64,000 nt of DNA from contig BSYO01000003.1 in assembly GCA_033239525.1 (NCBI GenBank), forward strand, positions 24,073,716-24,137,715, given 5' to 3'. Positions 1 to 12,314 of this stretch are shown here, piece by piece (the stretch's first letter is position 1; every line of letters starts with the position of its first letter). The position numbers and the translations under genes are program-made. The DNA is from Nepenthes gracilis. Taxonomy: Eukaryota > Streptophyta > Magnoliopsida > Caryophyllales > Nepenthaceae. The notes under the pieces are model-generated. The model was not told the origin of the DNA. It made no database searches and worked only from the letters and a program-made list of their open reading frames with translations.

Positions 1-500
1 CGGGCACTATAGGCCATATTTGATTTAGTTATCGCATTGAGATTGGCCGGAGAATTGCGAGCAGCAACGCCAGTCACGACTGGCAGCGCTGATTTTCTTC
101 CAATTGGGTCATTTTCTTCGTGCCACCACTGGCGGCCCGATAGCGCATTAATGGACCGTAGATGTCGTTTATTGGCTGCAAGTATGGGTTACCACGTAAG
201 CCGCTCTGAAGCGTAGGGCTAGATTCTTCGTTTGGGCCGTTGCTCCGTGGGTAGAATTTCGCATCCCTTAATGCCTTCGTATTGGACCCAAGAGACACCT
301 TTTTCTTTTTTCTTTTTTTTTCTTTTTTGGATTGCAAGGCTGACACCATTTTCATCGATGGTTGTGTAGAATAATTTCCTTCCATCAGTACGTTCTCGAA
401 TAGAAGCTCTCCTCTTTACTATAAGGAGGTAAAATAGCAATACAATAATGATACCACGCAATATGCAAAAACAATAGCAAATCAACCACAGCAAATAAAT
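1..500. other. Unassigned window edge with two overlapping minus-strand reading frames
   Basis: The first 330 bases are richer in GC than the following kilobase and are open on the minus strand in two frames (219-494 and 74-385). The 219-494 frame has a hydrophobic N-terminal stretch (about residues 2-25) followed by a basic region. Both frames run through a lysine-coding polypurine tract around 300-330, where a one-base slip would switch between them. I recognise no family in either frame. This could be part of a gene continuing beyond position 1, or chance. Confidence 0.2.
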
Positions 501-1320
501 AATAGGTTTAGTGTCACTAAGAATGTGTTTGGAATTTTAAAAAAATTTAAAAAAAGTTAAAAGAAAATATTTTTATTATTTCGATTAGATGAAAAAATTT
601 AAGAAAAAAATATTGTGGGAAATAATTATTATAATAGTAAGATTTTATTTAAAAAAATCAATTTTATTAAAAATTTCATCTTTTTAGATTTATTCTTTAA
701 AAATCAGATTGGAATTTTTTTTTATTTTTATTTTAGTTTGACCACCAAAAAATTTTGTAGCTTGTTTTGCATTTTGTAGAATTATATTGATTTGATGAAA
801 ATATTTAATAAATAACTCATTTTTTGTAATTTATGAAATAATTTTTTGGATTTTTTTAAAATCTTTGATTCTCATGGATTTTACATCTATAAATATTTAA
901 AAATATTTCTCTCAACTAAAATTAAAAAAATAACACTTTAGTAAATTTGAAAAAAAAAATAAAAATTAAAGAGGTAGAGAAAATTAGGATTTAGAATCCT
1001 GATTTAAAAATTATAACAAATTTTTTTAAAAAAAAGGAAATTTAAATCCCAATAAAAATTAAATAATATTGAAATTTTAAATCCCGATAATATAAAAAAG
1101 AAAAAAATATATCGTGATTAAAGACATTGAGATTAAAAAAAAAAAATCAGTGTGTTTTAATCTCAAAAACATTATCCATTGTTTATTTTTTTATTTTTAA
1201 ATATTGTTTTTTATATTAAATATATAAAAAGATTTATATTATAAATAATTTTAAAAACACTTTAAATTCATAAAAAATTTTTATTAATATTACTAAAAAA
1301 AAAACCCGAATTATTTCATC
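501..1320. other. AT-rich spacer, nothing recognised
   Basis: Long A and T runs with stops in all frames. The 'gtgtttgg' near 523 resembles the ends of many plant MITEs, but no matching inverted end was found. Confidence 0.4.
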
Positions 1321-2480
1321 AGCATCGAAAATATGCTCTCCAAAATCCTCCCCCGCACAAGAGAACAGACCATAATCCAACGGTGGAAAGCATCACTGTA
1401 CTCTATCCGACGGCAAAGAACGGAATACACGCTGGCAATTCCCTTCATCACTCCCTCGCTCGCTGTCTTACGGATAAATGGAAAGCTTCAAATCGTTTTC
1501 CTCTTTCAGCTTCATAATCAGTAGACCGAGAACGCACGCATTTCGCTTGTCTCACCGCAGATTTGAAGAAACTTGAGGTGATTGTTATCTTTTCTTGTCG
1601 ATTATCGTTTTCGTAACCTTTTTCCGACTAATTTTGTTACTATCGATTATATTTGCTTAGTTGATTGAGGGATGATCACTGCTCGTTATGTCGACATTTC
1701 GATTTTCCGAAGATAATTGTCGAATCGACGAATTATTTTAAGGTTTCTTGCGTCTGTGGGTTGTTTATCACCGTTTTAGTCCATATTTTGCTCTTGCACG
1801 TTGAATTTTGCTTCAATTTTGAGAGTTACATTTGTGCAATTAATCTATTTGTACGTCAAATATTCGATTAGGCGATGATCTTTGTTGAGAAAAAATTAGA
1901 TAATTCTTAGATAATGAATTTTCCGACTTAGTTGTGATAACAAAGCGAATGCGTCATTCTGTGATCTTTCTGGTAGGTACCTTCATCATGCTTGCATCTG
2001 AACTAGTAAAAATCAAAGGTCTCTCTTGTGTACTTGAACAACCTTATGTCTGTGTAGGGATATCTTTTTAAACAAAATCTAGAAGCACTAATCTCAATGT
2101 CGTTGTCCATTGTGTGGGGTATTAACTGGAAAGATTTGGGAGTTGGACGGTACTGATAATTAATTGCATTATTAAGGAAAGGACTAACCCGGCACCACAA
2201 GAACTATGCATGGCGGGAAACAGAGAAGGAAGAAGGGTGAGAACCTTCAAAATATGGGCTTTTAAAATTATCATGCACTTGGGGACCTTTTCATTTACTT
2301 CTCCGTTAAGGCTCCCGAAAGCTCTTATTGGATACAATTCCCTCACTCACTTCTTCATCCTGTGCTTCTCTGCGCTGTATTCTTGTCGGTCCTCTTATCT
2401 TGAGCATGAAGAATGATCGTTTGGTATAATAAAATAAATCCGTTCCTTCGGACCAATTAGGGGTTGCCATGTCTCCAATT
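1321..2480 (+). other. Gene-like GC patch, possible 5' leader of a broken gene
   Basis: Base composition rises sharply at about 1321. The segment 1333-1580 looks like an untranslated first exon ending in a donor-like 'gag|gtgattg' near 1577. An ATG at 2210 opens a short frame that meets a donor-like 'agg|gtgaga' after nine codons (near 2236). No downstream coding exon is recognisable before AT-rich sequence begins near 2490. If this was a gene, its body is missing or too diverged to see. A non-coding transcript is equally possible. Confidence 0.2.
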
Positions 2481-3892
2481 CTATTGCCCAATTATCAAAT
2501 TTTTAATCCATAATTAACTAAAAGCTTATTTATTTTTATTTATTCGAAATTCATTCATATATTCCACCGATTAAAATCCAATATCCTTGTTGGGATGCAA
2601 ATCTCAAAAAAATAAACACCGACAAATAATTCAAAACAAGATGATGAATCAAATCATATGACCCAGAAATATCATATCCGAAAGTGACTGCTAAATATCA
2701 ACAAAACATGATATCAATCATACATAAGGAATATCTGAAATATGATATAATTAAATAATAAAAAAATAATAGTATTAATTCGTAAATATATCATATATAA
2801 TTTGAACTGACAATCATTTTAATAAACTACACAATATATAAAATATATTCAAATCAAGTAAAAAATTTAGAGGACCAAAATTGATTATGACTTCACTAAC
2901 AAAAATTGAATATCGAAATACGGGTTATAATTATTTCTATATAAATAAAGGCTATACCTTACTATTCAAGATCAATAGGTAGGCCGTTTATATAATCCTA
3001 TAGATGAGATTAAACATTATTTTTTTTACCTGAGGATGACAAATGTAACATTCAATTTACTTATAGTATATTAGAGTATGTCATAATATATTTATTTATT
3101 CTTTATAATGGTTCGTATATAATTAAATTAAAAATTTTATTTAAATATAAATATATTATTAAATTTTTTCATATTAAAAAAATATACATATCATTAAATT
3201 TATATAGAGTTTTACTTTTTATTTCTTCAATTTTATGCTATGCATTAGAAAATGGGTATTGAGGAATTTAACTATACAATTTAGAAATATAGTGAAATTT
3301 TAATATGTTAATTTAAAAATATATAGTAAAACATCATGTAAAATTTTAAAAAAATCAACAAGAATAATATAGTCTCATCAATTTGTTTCAAATATAAACA
3401 TATAGCAATATATATTTGAAATCAGGGACTTACAAGAGTATTTAAACAGTATTTAAAGGAGTATATAAATATTATTTTAAAAAATTAATTTTTAAACACA
3501 ATATATATGAATAAAATGTATGTATTTCGTAAAAATTTTATGGAAAAAAGTAAAAACGCATGTATGTAAAGTATAAATTCTTTAATTATGAAAATTTTAT
3601 TTATATGAGCAATTGGAATAATAAATACTTATAGAGATAAAAAAAAATTGTAATAAATGAAAGAAGGGTTTGGATATACATACTTTATACTTAAAATTAC
3701 TAAAAATCTCTTAATTTTTTTTAAATTTCTCAGTTCATAGTTTCTCTTTTTCTTTCTCTCACTTCCTCTCTTCTCTATAAAATTGTATAAAAATAACTTA
3801 AAATTAACCAAGAGAGCTCTATATAGAAAACTGGTATATCCGTGCCTATCATGTATATGTTAGGCATCGATGCATAAATTCTACAGCGCATG
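2481..3892. other. AT-rich spacer, nothing recognised
   Basis: Very AT-rich, no credible frame on either strand. It ends at the GCATG target-duplication copy of the gypsy element. Confidence 0.4.
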
Positions 3893-5356
3893 TGTAACGA
3901 CCTAAACCGTGTCCCCGAACTCAGCTAGGACCGATTCTACAAAAATTCTCTAACTCATCGAAATAATCAATTATTCATCATAAAATTTTAACATTCATCA
4001 ATATAAATAAGTTCAAATTTATTAATCACCAAAAATTAATAATTATTAACAATCATCATAAATGTATCAACAAATATAATGTCCATAATGAAAAATTTTT
4101 TAAAATAAAAAGAAAAAATATAAATATCCATAACATTAAATTTCTTAAAACACGATTCTGATAAATATCTAAATGCTAATAAGCTAAAAAATAATCTAAA
4201 TCTCCTGTCATGGTAGCCTTGGGCGTTGACATTCGTCTCTACCTGAAATCACCATAACGATATACAATCTCTATTAATTTGATATCAACATGTCTACTCT
4301 TGAACCAAAAAAATACATTAGTGACCCGAATACCCAACAAGTAAATATAAATAACAACACAAGAATACAAATAAATATCTTAAATTATAATATCATGTAC
4401 ATAAAATCAATAATATAATCCGATATACAATTTATTATTCGAAATTTAATAACATGTCATATGTACGATCCAAAAGTCATGTAAACGATTGACTATCGAG
4501 ATACAATATGGATTCTACCGAATTCGATCATCAACTTAATACGAAATTATAACTATATGAGATAATAATAATCTTCATTATGCGAGATAACAATAATCTT
4601 CATGGAGTTTATTCTGTCATAGTAAACCAAAGGCCGTATATTTACACCCCCACGGTTGGGTAAGTACCACGATATTACCCGATATCTTTGGTATCCCCTC
4701 TATCCCGAGAGTCATTCCAGAGGTTATACCCGTAATATGCTCATATCATCTTTGATATCTCTCGTCAATTACATTCCTAATATTATCCTCTATGATGGTC
4801 ACTAAGTTATATAAATCTGTCATTAATACCAACGACCTCGACATTCGGAATAGAATAGGTATTGAAAAAACATAAATTACTCTAAGGTCTCACAAATTTT
4901 TGTTCGTCCAGGTACCGTAAAGTCTTTATATATTTTCCTTTACTTATCCATGGAGTACCAATAAAATCTACGTACGCGGTCAAAACCAGTACAAAGAATC
5001 ATTTATCACAGGAGCGTGATAAAGTTCAAGGGAAGTTTGAATATTCGATTAAATATTATAATATTTGACTAAATACTTTCTAATTTACTCGGTGACCCAA
5101 ATCTTTGTTTCTAATACTACAAAATACCTTCCATTATGACGTCAACAAACAAGACTCATTATCATCAAAGCAATTTCAACTATTCGGCTAATTTTGTGTG
5201 AGTCCGCTCATAATAATAGTTTGTCTATATTTTCTCCTTAAATTGACTTATGCCTTAATATAATACATTCATGCTCATATTTATAACTTTCGATGTCCAA
5301 CAATATTAACATTTATATTAATATAAATCAAAACATGTATATGTCATTCCTCTATA

Positions 5357-5400
<44 letters not shown>

Positions 5401-5405
5401 ATCAC

Positions 5406-5470
<65 letters not shown>
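5357..5470. repeat. Compound (GT)n-(TA)n-(AC)n-(AT)n microsatellite
   Basis: Alternating purine-pyrimidine blocks: GT near 5357-5372, TA to about 5400, AC about 5414-5447, AT to about 5470. It lies inside the long LTR. GT and AC blocks on one strand can pair as a hairpin. Confidence 0.9.
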
Positions 5471-6471
5471 GAAGTTTTATTTGTTTTATTTTTATTTACT
5501 TCTTTATTTATTTTATACTCACCGGTATATATGTTACTATTCACATATACATACACATAAATATACCTATATTATTATATATATATATACAACATAGAAC
5601 ACACACCCCATGCACATACACACCCAGTGTACGTAAGCACAACTGCACACGCTGCTTATACTCGTACACACACACAGCACACATAACTGGTACGCCAACT
5701 TCACCGACGCCATCCACGTATATACGTATGTGTAAATATGTACACACACTTATATAATCAATCCGCATATTTATATATGTAAATTTCTCAAAAATGTACC
5801 TATAAAACTCTACACACAAATCATACATCAACAAAATTTAGATCCCAAATCACATCTCTCCCTTTACATGTTATTGTAATTATTGAAAAAACAAAAGAAA
5901 AACAGAGCATGGTGCTCTGTTCCAATTAACTGGGTCGATTTCCACCGAACAACAAGGAAAGCTTATTTTTTCCCATATGAAGAATATGGGTTGACAAAAC
6001 AATCCTACTAAATTTCACACCTTAATTCATCTTGAAACCCAACAGATCTAAGTTTTTTCACCATCAGAGCCACGGGCTTTATTTTCGTTATTCTCAATTT
6101 GCAACCGAGAGTTTCATTAGTTTTCCACCAAACACGTAAACATAAAGTCGACATCAATAGATAAAATGGAAGAATTTATTTGTCTTAATTTTTTATTTTT
6201 CAATCGGAATCAGCAGCAATGGCGGCTTCTCTCTTCGATTTGTGCGCAGCTTCCTTCTTCGGTTTGTGCCCCTCTCCACTCCTCACCATTGGCTCCTTAA
6301 GTAAAAAAGGATCCAATTAGGGTTTATTTGGTTTTCATTTAAGGCGTTAATCTCCTTCCTTCTTGTGACCACTATTGAATTGCCATTCCCCTCTTTCTCT
6401 TCTCCTTTCCTCTTTGTCTTTCATCTTTCCCTCTTCCCTTTTTTTCTTCTTTCCTTCCTTTTATTCCCGCA

Positions 6472-6564
<93 letters not shown>
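6472..6564. repeat. (ATT)n microsatellite, about 31 units, in the 3' LTR
   Basis: Uninterrupted ATT triplets. A shorter run sits at the equivalent position of the 5' LTR remnant (10332-10378). Confidence 0.95.
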
Positions 6565-6794
6565 TTAATTTTGTTTAGCTATTTTTTTATTAACATAATA
6601 TAATTACAAATATTCAAATCCTTTAAAATGATACCTAGAACAAGTTCGAGTACTAAGCTTGGGTCCATTAAGCCCAATCTAAAAAATTATCCAATTAAAT
6701 ATATATTTTTACTTATTTCCTTTTTTTTAAATGTTACATAATAATTTTTATATAATTTATAATAAAAAAATTAAAAAATATTCAGGGTGTTACA

Positions 6795-6815
6795 ACCATT
6801 CCCCTAAAAAAAACT
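6795..6815 (-). other. Polypurine tract of the gypsy element
   Basis: The complement reads as a purine-rich block ending 'aggggaatggt' directly before the TGTAACACCC start of the 3' LTR. This is where plus-strand DNA priming occurs in LTR retrotransposons. Confidence 0.7.
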
Positions 6816-6904
6816 TTTTGTCCTAAAAAACGTACCTCAGTCATCGAATAGTCGTGGGCATTTTTCTTGCATGTTTGCTTTGGTTTTCCATGTTACATCT
6901 CCTT

Positions 6905-8400
6905 CGTCATGATTATTTTAGATGACCTTCATGAGTAGTACCATCTTGGAGCATAGAATCTGATCCCGTCGGTCTGTAATCTGCGCTGGTTCCTCAATGT
7001 GTGATAGATTCTTTTGAATTTGTAGTTGGTCGTGCTCATTTATGTGTGACTCGTCGTGGACATACATTCTTAACATGGATACGTGGAATATGTCGTGTAC
7101 TTCTGTCAATGATGGTAGTAATGCTAGCCGATAGGCTACTTTGCCAACCCACTCCAATACTTCAAATGGTCCAATAAATCTAGGGTTTAGTTTACCTTAT
7201 TTTTCAAATCTCACCAGGCTTTTTGTGGGGGATACCTTAAAAAATACAGCATCGCCCACCTCGAAGTTTTAGTCTTGACGTCTTTTATCCGCGTAACTTT
7301 TCTATCGATTCTGAGCTGTTTGCATCCGTTCTCGGATCAAACGGATTTTCTCAGTGGTTTCTTGTATGAGATCTGGTCCTATATCTGGCAATCTCTTACT
7401 TCTTTCCAACATACTGGCGAACAATACTTTCTCCCATAAAGTGCTTCGCAGGGTGCCATACCAATATTAGCATGAAAGCCATTATTATACGCGAATTTCG
7501 TTAATGAAAGATACGTATCCTAATTGCCTCGTATTTTTAGGATTCACCTCCTAAGCATGTTTTCCAACTTCTGAATGGTTCGCTTTGTCTTGTTATCAAT
7601 CTGTGGGTGAAAAACGGTACTAAACTTCACCCTCATTCCCAATTCTCTATGCAAGCCTCTCTAAAATTGCAAAACAAATCTCGAGTCTTAATCTGAAACG
7701 ATATTGGCTGGTATTCCGCGTAAACTCATGACCTCGTTAATGTAAACTCTTGCCAATCTATCTAGCGGGTATGTCAATCTCATGGTTAGAAAGTGCGCAA
7801 ATTTAGTTAATCGGTCCACAATAACCCATATTGTATCATTGCCTTTAGTAGTCCTCTGAAGTCTACTGATAAAGTCCATGGAATTGGCATCGGTTGAAGC
7901 TTCCTTGCTGGTCTTTGGTGTTCCACTTTGATTTGTTAGGAATTAAGTATTTGGTTACAAATTCAGCAATATCTTTCTTCATTCCCTTCCACCAAAAGAT
8001 CTTTCTTATATCACGTTACATTTCAGTTGTACCGAGATGCATTGTATACTTCGAATGATGTTCTTCCTCCATGATCTCCTTCTTTAAATCTGCTATACTT
8101 GGTACCAAATCCTACCCTGATCCCTCCTCATCTCATAATCTACTCGATCTACACAGGGAAATTCTATCATAATATTTGATAGCTTTGGGTCATCTTTCTG
8201 TGTTGTCCTAATATTTTCTACAAGTACTAGTTGCACCTTGAAATATGAAACCATTACTAGAGGGTTCCTCGGATGTAATTGGATATTACAATTCTCAACT
8301 TCCTCCAACATCCTTCACTCTCTCATCATCAAGTGGGCAATAAGACCGGTTGATTCCTTACTAAGTGTATCAGTTACTACATTTACTTTGTCGAGTTGGT
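6905..8400 (-). pseudogene. Gypsy integrase and C-terminal polyprotein tail (broken)
   Basis: Minus-strand fragments in order: a degraded zinc-binding region (about 7910-8100, with 'FWWKGMKKDIAEFV' readable but expected cysteines replaced), the integrase catalytic core start at 7688-7879 ('DFISRLQRTTKGNDTIWVIV', then 'DRLTKFAHF'), and the tail at 6918-7157 ('[14 protein letters not shown]'), which leads into a degenerate chromodomain-type end. Stops and frameshifts separate the pieces. The enzyme would have inserted cDNA into the genome; this copy is not functional. Confidence 0.8.
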
Positions 8401-9480
8401 ACATAATCTGACGATCATAATCCTTGAGTAGGTCCATCTATCGCCTTTGGCGCATATTTAATTCTTTCTACGAGAATAGGTACTTTAAACTCTTGTGGTT
8501 AGTGTATACGATAAACTCCTTACTATATAGATAATGTCTCCACACCTTTAGTGCAAGTATAATCGTAGCCACTCTAGGTCACGGATTGGATATTTCTACT
8601 CGTAAGTCTTTAATTGTCGAGACTCATAAGCAATGACCTTTTCATGCCGCATTAGCACGCAGTCTAACCCTTTTAGTGCAGCGTCACAATACACCACAAA
8701 TCCCCCGTGCCACTTGGGATTGTCAGAATTGGTGCTGGTATTAGTCTTAGCTTTAACTCTTGAAAGTTTTGTTCAAATTTCTCAAACCACACGAACTTGA
8801 CGTCTTTTTGAGTCAATTTGATCATCGGCGTGGCTATGTTGGAAAAACGTTCTACAAACTTCTTATAGTAACCTGCTAAACCAAGAAAACTCGTCACCTT
8901 AGTTAGGTTTGTTGGACGTGCCCAATCCATTACAGTTTTAACTTTAGACGGGTCTACTGATACTCCATCTTTGAAAATAACATGTTTCAAAAACATAACA
9001 TCTTTCATCCAAAACTCACACCTTTTGAACTTAGCATACAAGTGCTCCTTCCGCAATCTTTGCAACACCATCCTTAAATGCTCCTTGTGCTTAATAACAT
9101 TTTTGGAGTAGATTAAAATGTCATCAATAAAGACTACGACAAACCCTTACAAGAATTCGTAATGACTATTCCTGGAGCGGAATGCTGTCTTTTGGATGTC
9201 ACTATCTCTAACTCTTAATTGGTAATATTCCGATCTCAAATCAATGCGCTCGCCCCTTAAAACTAGTCAAACAAATCATCGATCTGAGGCAATGGATATT
9301 TATTTTTTTTGTCACCTTATTGAATTCTTTGTAGTTAATGCATAGATGCATCGAACCGTCTTTCTTATTGACGAATAGCACTGGTGCTCCCCACGGAGAA
9401 ATACTGGGCTTGATGAAACCTTGATCAAGAAGTTCCTCCAATTGTATCTTCAATTTTTTTAAATCTGTCGGGGCCATTCT
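8401..9480 (-). pseudogene. Gypsy reverse transcriptase and RNase H (broken)
   Basis: The RT N-terminal part is at 9241-9477 ('[20 protein letters not shown]'). The catalytic 'FIDDILIYS' motif is on the complement of about 9108-9131 in another frame. The RT connection region with 'FLGLAGYYKKFV' is at 8673-9071. A degraded RNase H follows at about 8480-8700 ('VIAYESRQL'). The domain order and motifs are those of Ty3/gypsy polymerases. At least three frame breaks make it non-coding. Confidence 0.85.
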
Positions 9481-9660
9481 TTATAGTGCTTTTGATATTG
9501 ATGCAGTGTCAGGCATTAAGTCTATACTAAACTCAATCTCTCACCTTAGGGATAGTCCCGATAGCTCCTCAGGAAATACGGTCGCAAACTCTCAAACTAC
9601 GGCAATATCCTCCACACGCTAATGTGACGGCGTTGTCGTAGACACGAATGTGATGAAACC

Positions 9661-10173
9661 CTAGCACCCATCACGTAACAGATGATGTGCATGGATCGTT
9701 GAAATTATGGGAGTTACTATTTGACTCCCAACACCATGTAACTCAAACTCTTCCACTTTGGGAGTTGAGAAATTCACAACCTTCTGAAAACAGTCGATAC
9801 AGGCATTATAGATGGTAAGTAAATCCATCCCCAAAATCACATCAAAGCTTACCATTTCTAATGAGAAAAGGTCAACTGGTAGATCGTGGTTGCCAATGTA
9901 AACCATGTAATAGGGATACATTTCCTCCAATTGCACGGTCTCACCCATTGGTAGAGACACAGGTAAAATAAAGTCTAAGGGTGTAGCTTTCACTCTATTG
10001 TTGGTAGCAAAACTTGGTGCCACAAATGAATGCTTGGAACCGGAGTCAAAAAACACATGAACAAATATAGAGTGAATAAGTACACCTTCCATGACCGTCG
10101 AGGTAGCCTCGGCATCTTGCTCTGTCAGTGCAAACACCTTCCTTTGGACCTGGTTCTTTGACTGCGAGAACAA
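9661..10173 (-). pseudogene. Gypsy aspartic protease remnant
   Basis: A 170-codon open minus-strand frame. Residues 14-50 hold the 'ALTEQDAEA' lead-in usually found at the gag-protease border, then the 'FDSGSKHSF' active-site segment, followed by 'DVILGMDLL'. The gag zinc knuckle that should precede it is absent because upstream sequence switches to LTR-like DNA at about 10190. The start shown is only the first ATG after that junction. Confidence 0.75.
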
Positions 10174-10189
10174 TGAGAATTTCCTAGGT

Positions 10190-10329
10190 GCATGGCAATA
10201 ACAAAAAAAAATGTCTGAGTTTTCTTATTTTCCTTTCTTCTTCCTTATCCCTGCTATTGAATTATCATTTTTCTCTCTCTTCTCATTTTCTCTTTTCCTT
10301 TCTTCTTTTCCTCCTCCCTTTTTTTCTTC

Positions 10330-10378
<49 letters not shown>

Positions 10379-10630
10379 TCTTTATTTTTATTATTTTATT
10401 TTAATTATCTTCTACTATTATTTTGTTAACTTAGTATAATCGCAAATATTTAAATCCTTTAAAATGAAACCTAGATCAAGTTCAAGTACTAAAACTTGGG
10501 CCCATTAAACAAATCTAAAAAATTATTCAATTAAATATATATTTTTAGTTATTTCCTTTTCTAAAAATGTAACCCAATAATTTTTATATAATTTATAATA
10601 AAAAAATCTAAAAATATTCAGGGTGTTACA
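10190..10630 (-). repeat. 5' LTR remnant of the gypsy element
   Basis: Matches 6365-6794 from the T/C-rich and ATT-repeat part to the shared 'ttcagggtgttaca' end. Only about 0.43 kb of an expected 2.9 kb remains. The rest was lost together with gag. Confidence 0.75.
10332..10378. repeat. (ATT)n microsatellite, about 15 units, in the 5' LTR remnant
   Basis: Orthologous in position to the longer run at 6472-6564. Confidence 0.95.
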
Positions 10631-11415
10631 GCATAGCATCCATTGAGCCCGTATTAGGAATTCACATTCTATGCTAAATACGTGTGTCCCTCGTACATAT
10701 ATTAAGTACATCTAATCTGTCTAAAATATATATAAGTAACCCAAAAATATTTTTTAAATGTAATTTTACCATTCAAAATATGTATATACGTGAATTATGG
10801 GCTAATTAGGCGTCACTCAATCTAATATAATCTAATTAAAAATTAGTTTTTGACCTAAAATATTTATTAATTTTGATATTTTTATTAACATAATTTAATT
10901 AATTATCATTAAAAATATGATTTGAGATTTATATCTTATAGAGGTAGTATAAAAATATACACCTATTGGCCACTAGATTGAAGTAATAACTGGAGCTTCG
11001 ATATGCAGTAGTGGAATGAAAGAGATTATTTTGTCTTCACTGCATATGCTTCATTGGCTCCATAAATAGCCCACACTTTTGCCTTTTGAATGGCAAGATA
11101 ATTTGAGAAGTTCAATGAGTTTAATGGATGTAAGCTTGAGCTTTTGGCTATGGCATCGGTTGATTACGGCGTTCACGGTTTTATTTCTAAAAATAAAAAA
11201 GTAAAAATTGAGGTTAAAATTACTTATTATAAAATGAATGGTTGAGATTAGAAAATTATTTAAAATTTATTTATTTATTATGAGATATTTATTTTATAAT
11301 TTCTTAGGTTATTTTATGGTTTCTTAACATCTTTTGATTATATAGTTAATATTTACTGTTTTTGATGATTATTTATTATTAGAATAAAATATTTAATACA
11401 AATATAGTATTTAAT
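10631..11415. other. AT-rich spacer with one imperfect hairpin
   Basis: No gene seen. At 10991-11062 an inverted repeat pairs TGGAGC with GCTCCA and ATATGCAGT with ACTGCATAT, separated by unequal internal loops. Confidence 0.35.
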
Positions 11416-12300
11416 TGTATACGGTCTGAAACAAAAGCCCAAAGAAATTTGAAACCGAACATATGGAACAGCTACCTGAGGGGCAGTTGAGGTCCAAAGT
11501 TCCAGGGCTACTTACGTGGCGGCACACGTTTAACAGCTAATAGACATCGTCTGCAACTCATTAATGCTACTATCAGGGAACAGCAGAAGTGCAGGAGAAG
11601 CGAGCTAATGAGGAAACAGCCAACGTTGTCAGCCGCGACTCTGGCGGCTGGCCACAGTTGCCCAACCAATCTCAACTCGAGGGGTAGACCAAGCGTGGCC
11701 AGTAGAGCCCGACGATCTACCTACCACCGGTAGATGACAACCGACACGCCAGCAACCGCTAACAGCAATCAGCGGCCAACGAACCCTTACAACAGGGATT
11801 CTCGCGCCCAAAGCCCCTCGCCAAGGGACCTATAAAATCCTCCTTCTTCGACAAGGAGGGGAATCGGATCCTGGATAATTGACTTAGTGTCACTAGCTTT
11901 AGGCTCCACAGTCATCTTCCAGATCCAAACTTCTCAGCCTTCTCAAGCGACAAAAGTTAGCCACCCATCGCGGTGTATACAGGGGGCCAGATCTCCCATT
12001 ACTTGCTCATTACTCTCCCATACAAATATTCACGCACTACCCACACATTTACAGTATATTTTTGCGCACCTCTAAGCGTGCATCCCTTTCTGTTTATTAC
12101 GAAAAATTACTAACTTGAGTATCGGAGTGTTCTCGGTGGGAGAAATCCTGTCGGACTTCTGATATCTTATTCATTGATTTTGTTGTGCAGGTCCCAAGTT
12201 AACAGAGATAGATACCAGACCCTTTCACGACCACCTCCGGACAACGAGGAATCCAAAAGCTCCATAATTTATACGACAATTGGGGATCCAAGATGTAATA
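11416..12300 (+). repeat. LTR of the TTGAG-box family (copy 1)
   Basis: GC-richer island in AT-rich DNA. It begins TGTATACGGTC, has a TATA box (TATAAAAT at 11831) and the family box 'ttactaacttgagtatcgga' at 12107, and ends near 'ggatccaaga' (12293). The layout (start, TATA about 415 bp in, box about 280 bp later, end about 180 bp after the box) matches the other copies in the window. No internal retrotransposon coding region is attached, so it is probably a solo LTR. It is flanked by a perfect 14-bp direct repeat (11404-11417 and 12301-12314). Confidence 0.65.
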
Positions 12301-12314
12301 ATAGTATTTAATTG

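Larger units (their letters stand above)
3893..6794 (-). repeat. 3' LTR of the gypsy element (about 2.9 kb)
   Basis: On the plus strand it runs from TGTAACGACC to GGGTGTTACA. Its last 430 bases (6365-6794) match 10200-10630 with roughly one difference in ten over the 180 bases I compared by eye, so the insertion is old. It carries GT/AC/AT microsatellites around 5357-5470 and an (ATT)31 run. The LTR is much longer than the surviving 5' copy. Confidence 0.75.
3893..10630 (-). mobile_element. Decayed Ty3/gypsy (chromovirus-like) LTR retrotransposon, gag deleted
   Basis: The element reads on the minus strand. It starts TGTAACACCC (plus-strand end 10630) and ends GGTCGTTACA (plus-strand start 3893), giving TG...CA termini with TGTAAC/GTTACA inverted ends. 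The flanking pentamers are GCATG (3888-3892) and GCATA (10631-10635), a 5-bp target duplication with one mismatch. Internal order on the minus strand is protease, reverse transcriptase, RNase H, integrase and a polyprotein tail, the gypsy order. A purine-rich tract (complement of 6795-6815) abuts the 3' LTR. gag, the primer-binding site and most of the 5' LTR are missing; protease follows the 5' LTR stub directly. The pol frames are broken by stops and shifts, so the element cannot be autonomous. The 2.9-kb LTR suggests the Tekay/Del branch, which is inference. Confidence 0.85.

Noticed and set aside
5358..5834. His/Thr/Tyr-rich and Cys/Val-rich frames on both strands
   Set aside because: They read through GT/AC/AT simple repeats in the gypsy LTR.
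6365..6578. Poly-Leu and poly-Tyr frames
   Set aside because: Translations of the (ATT)n microsatellite, not proteins.
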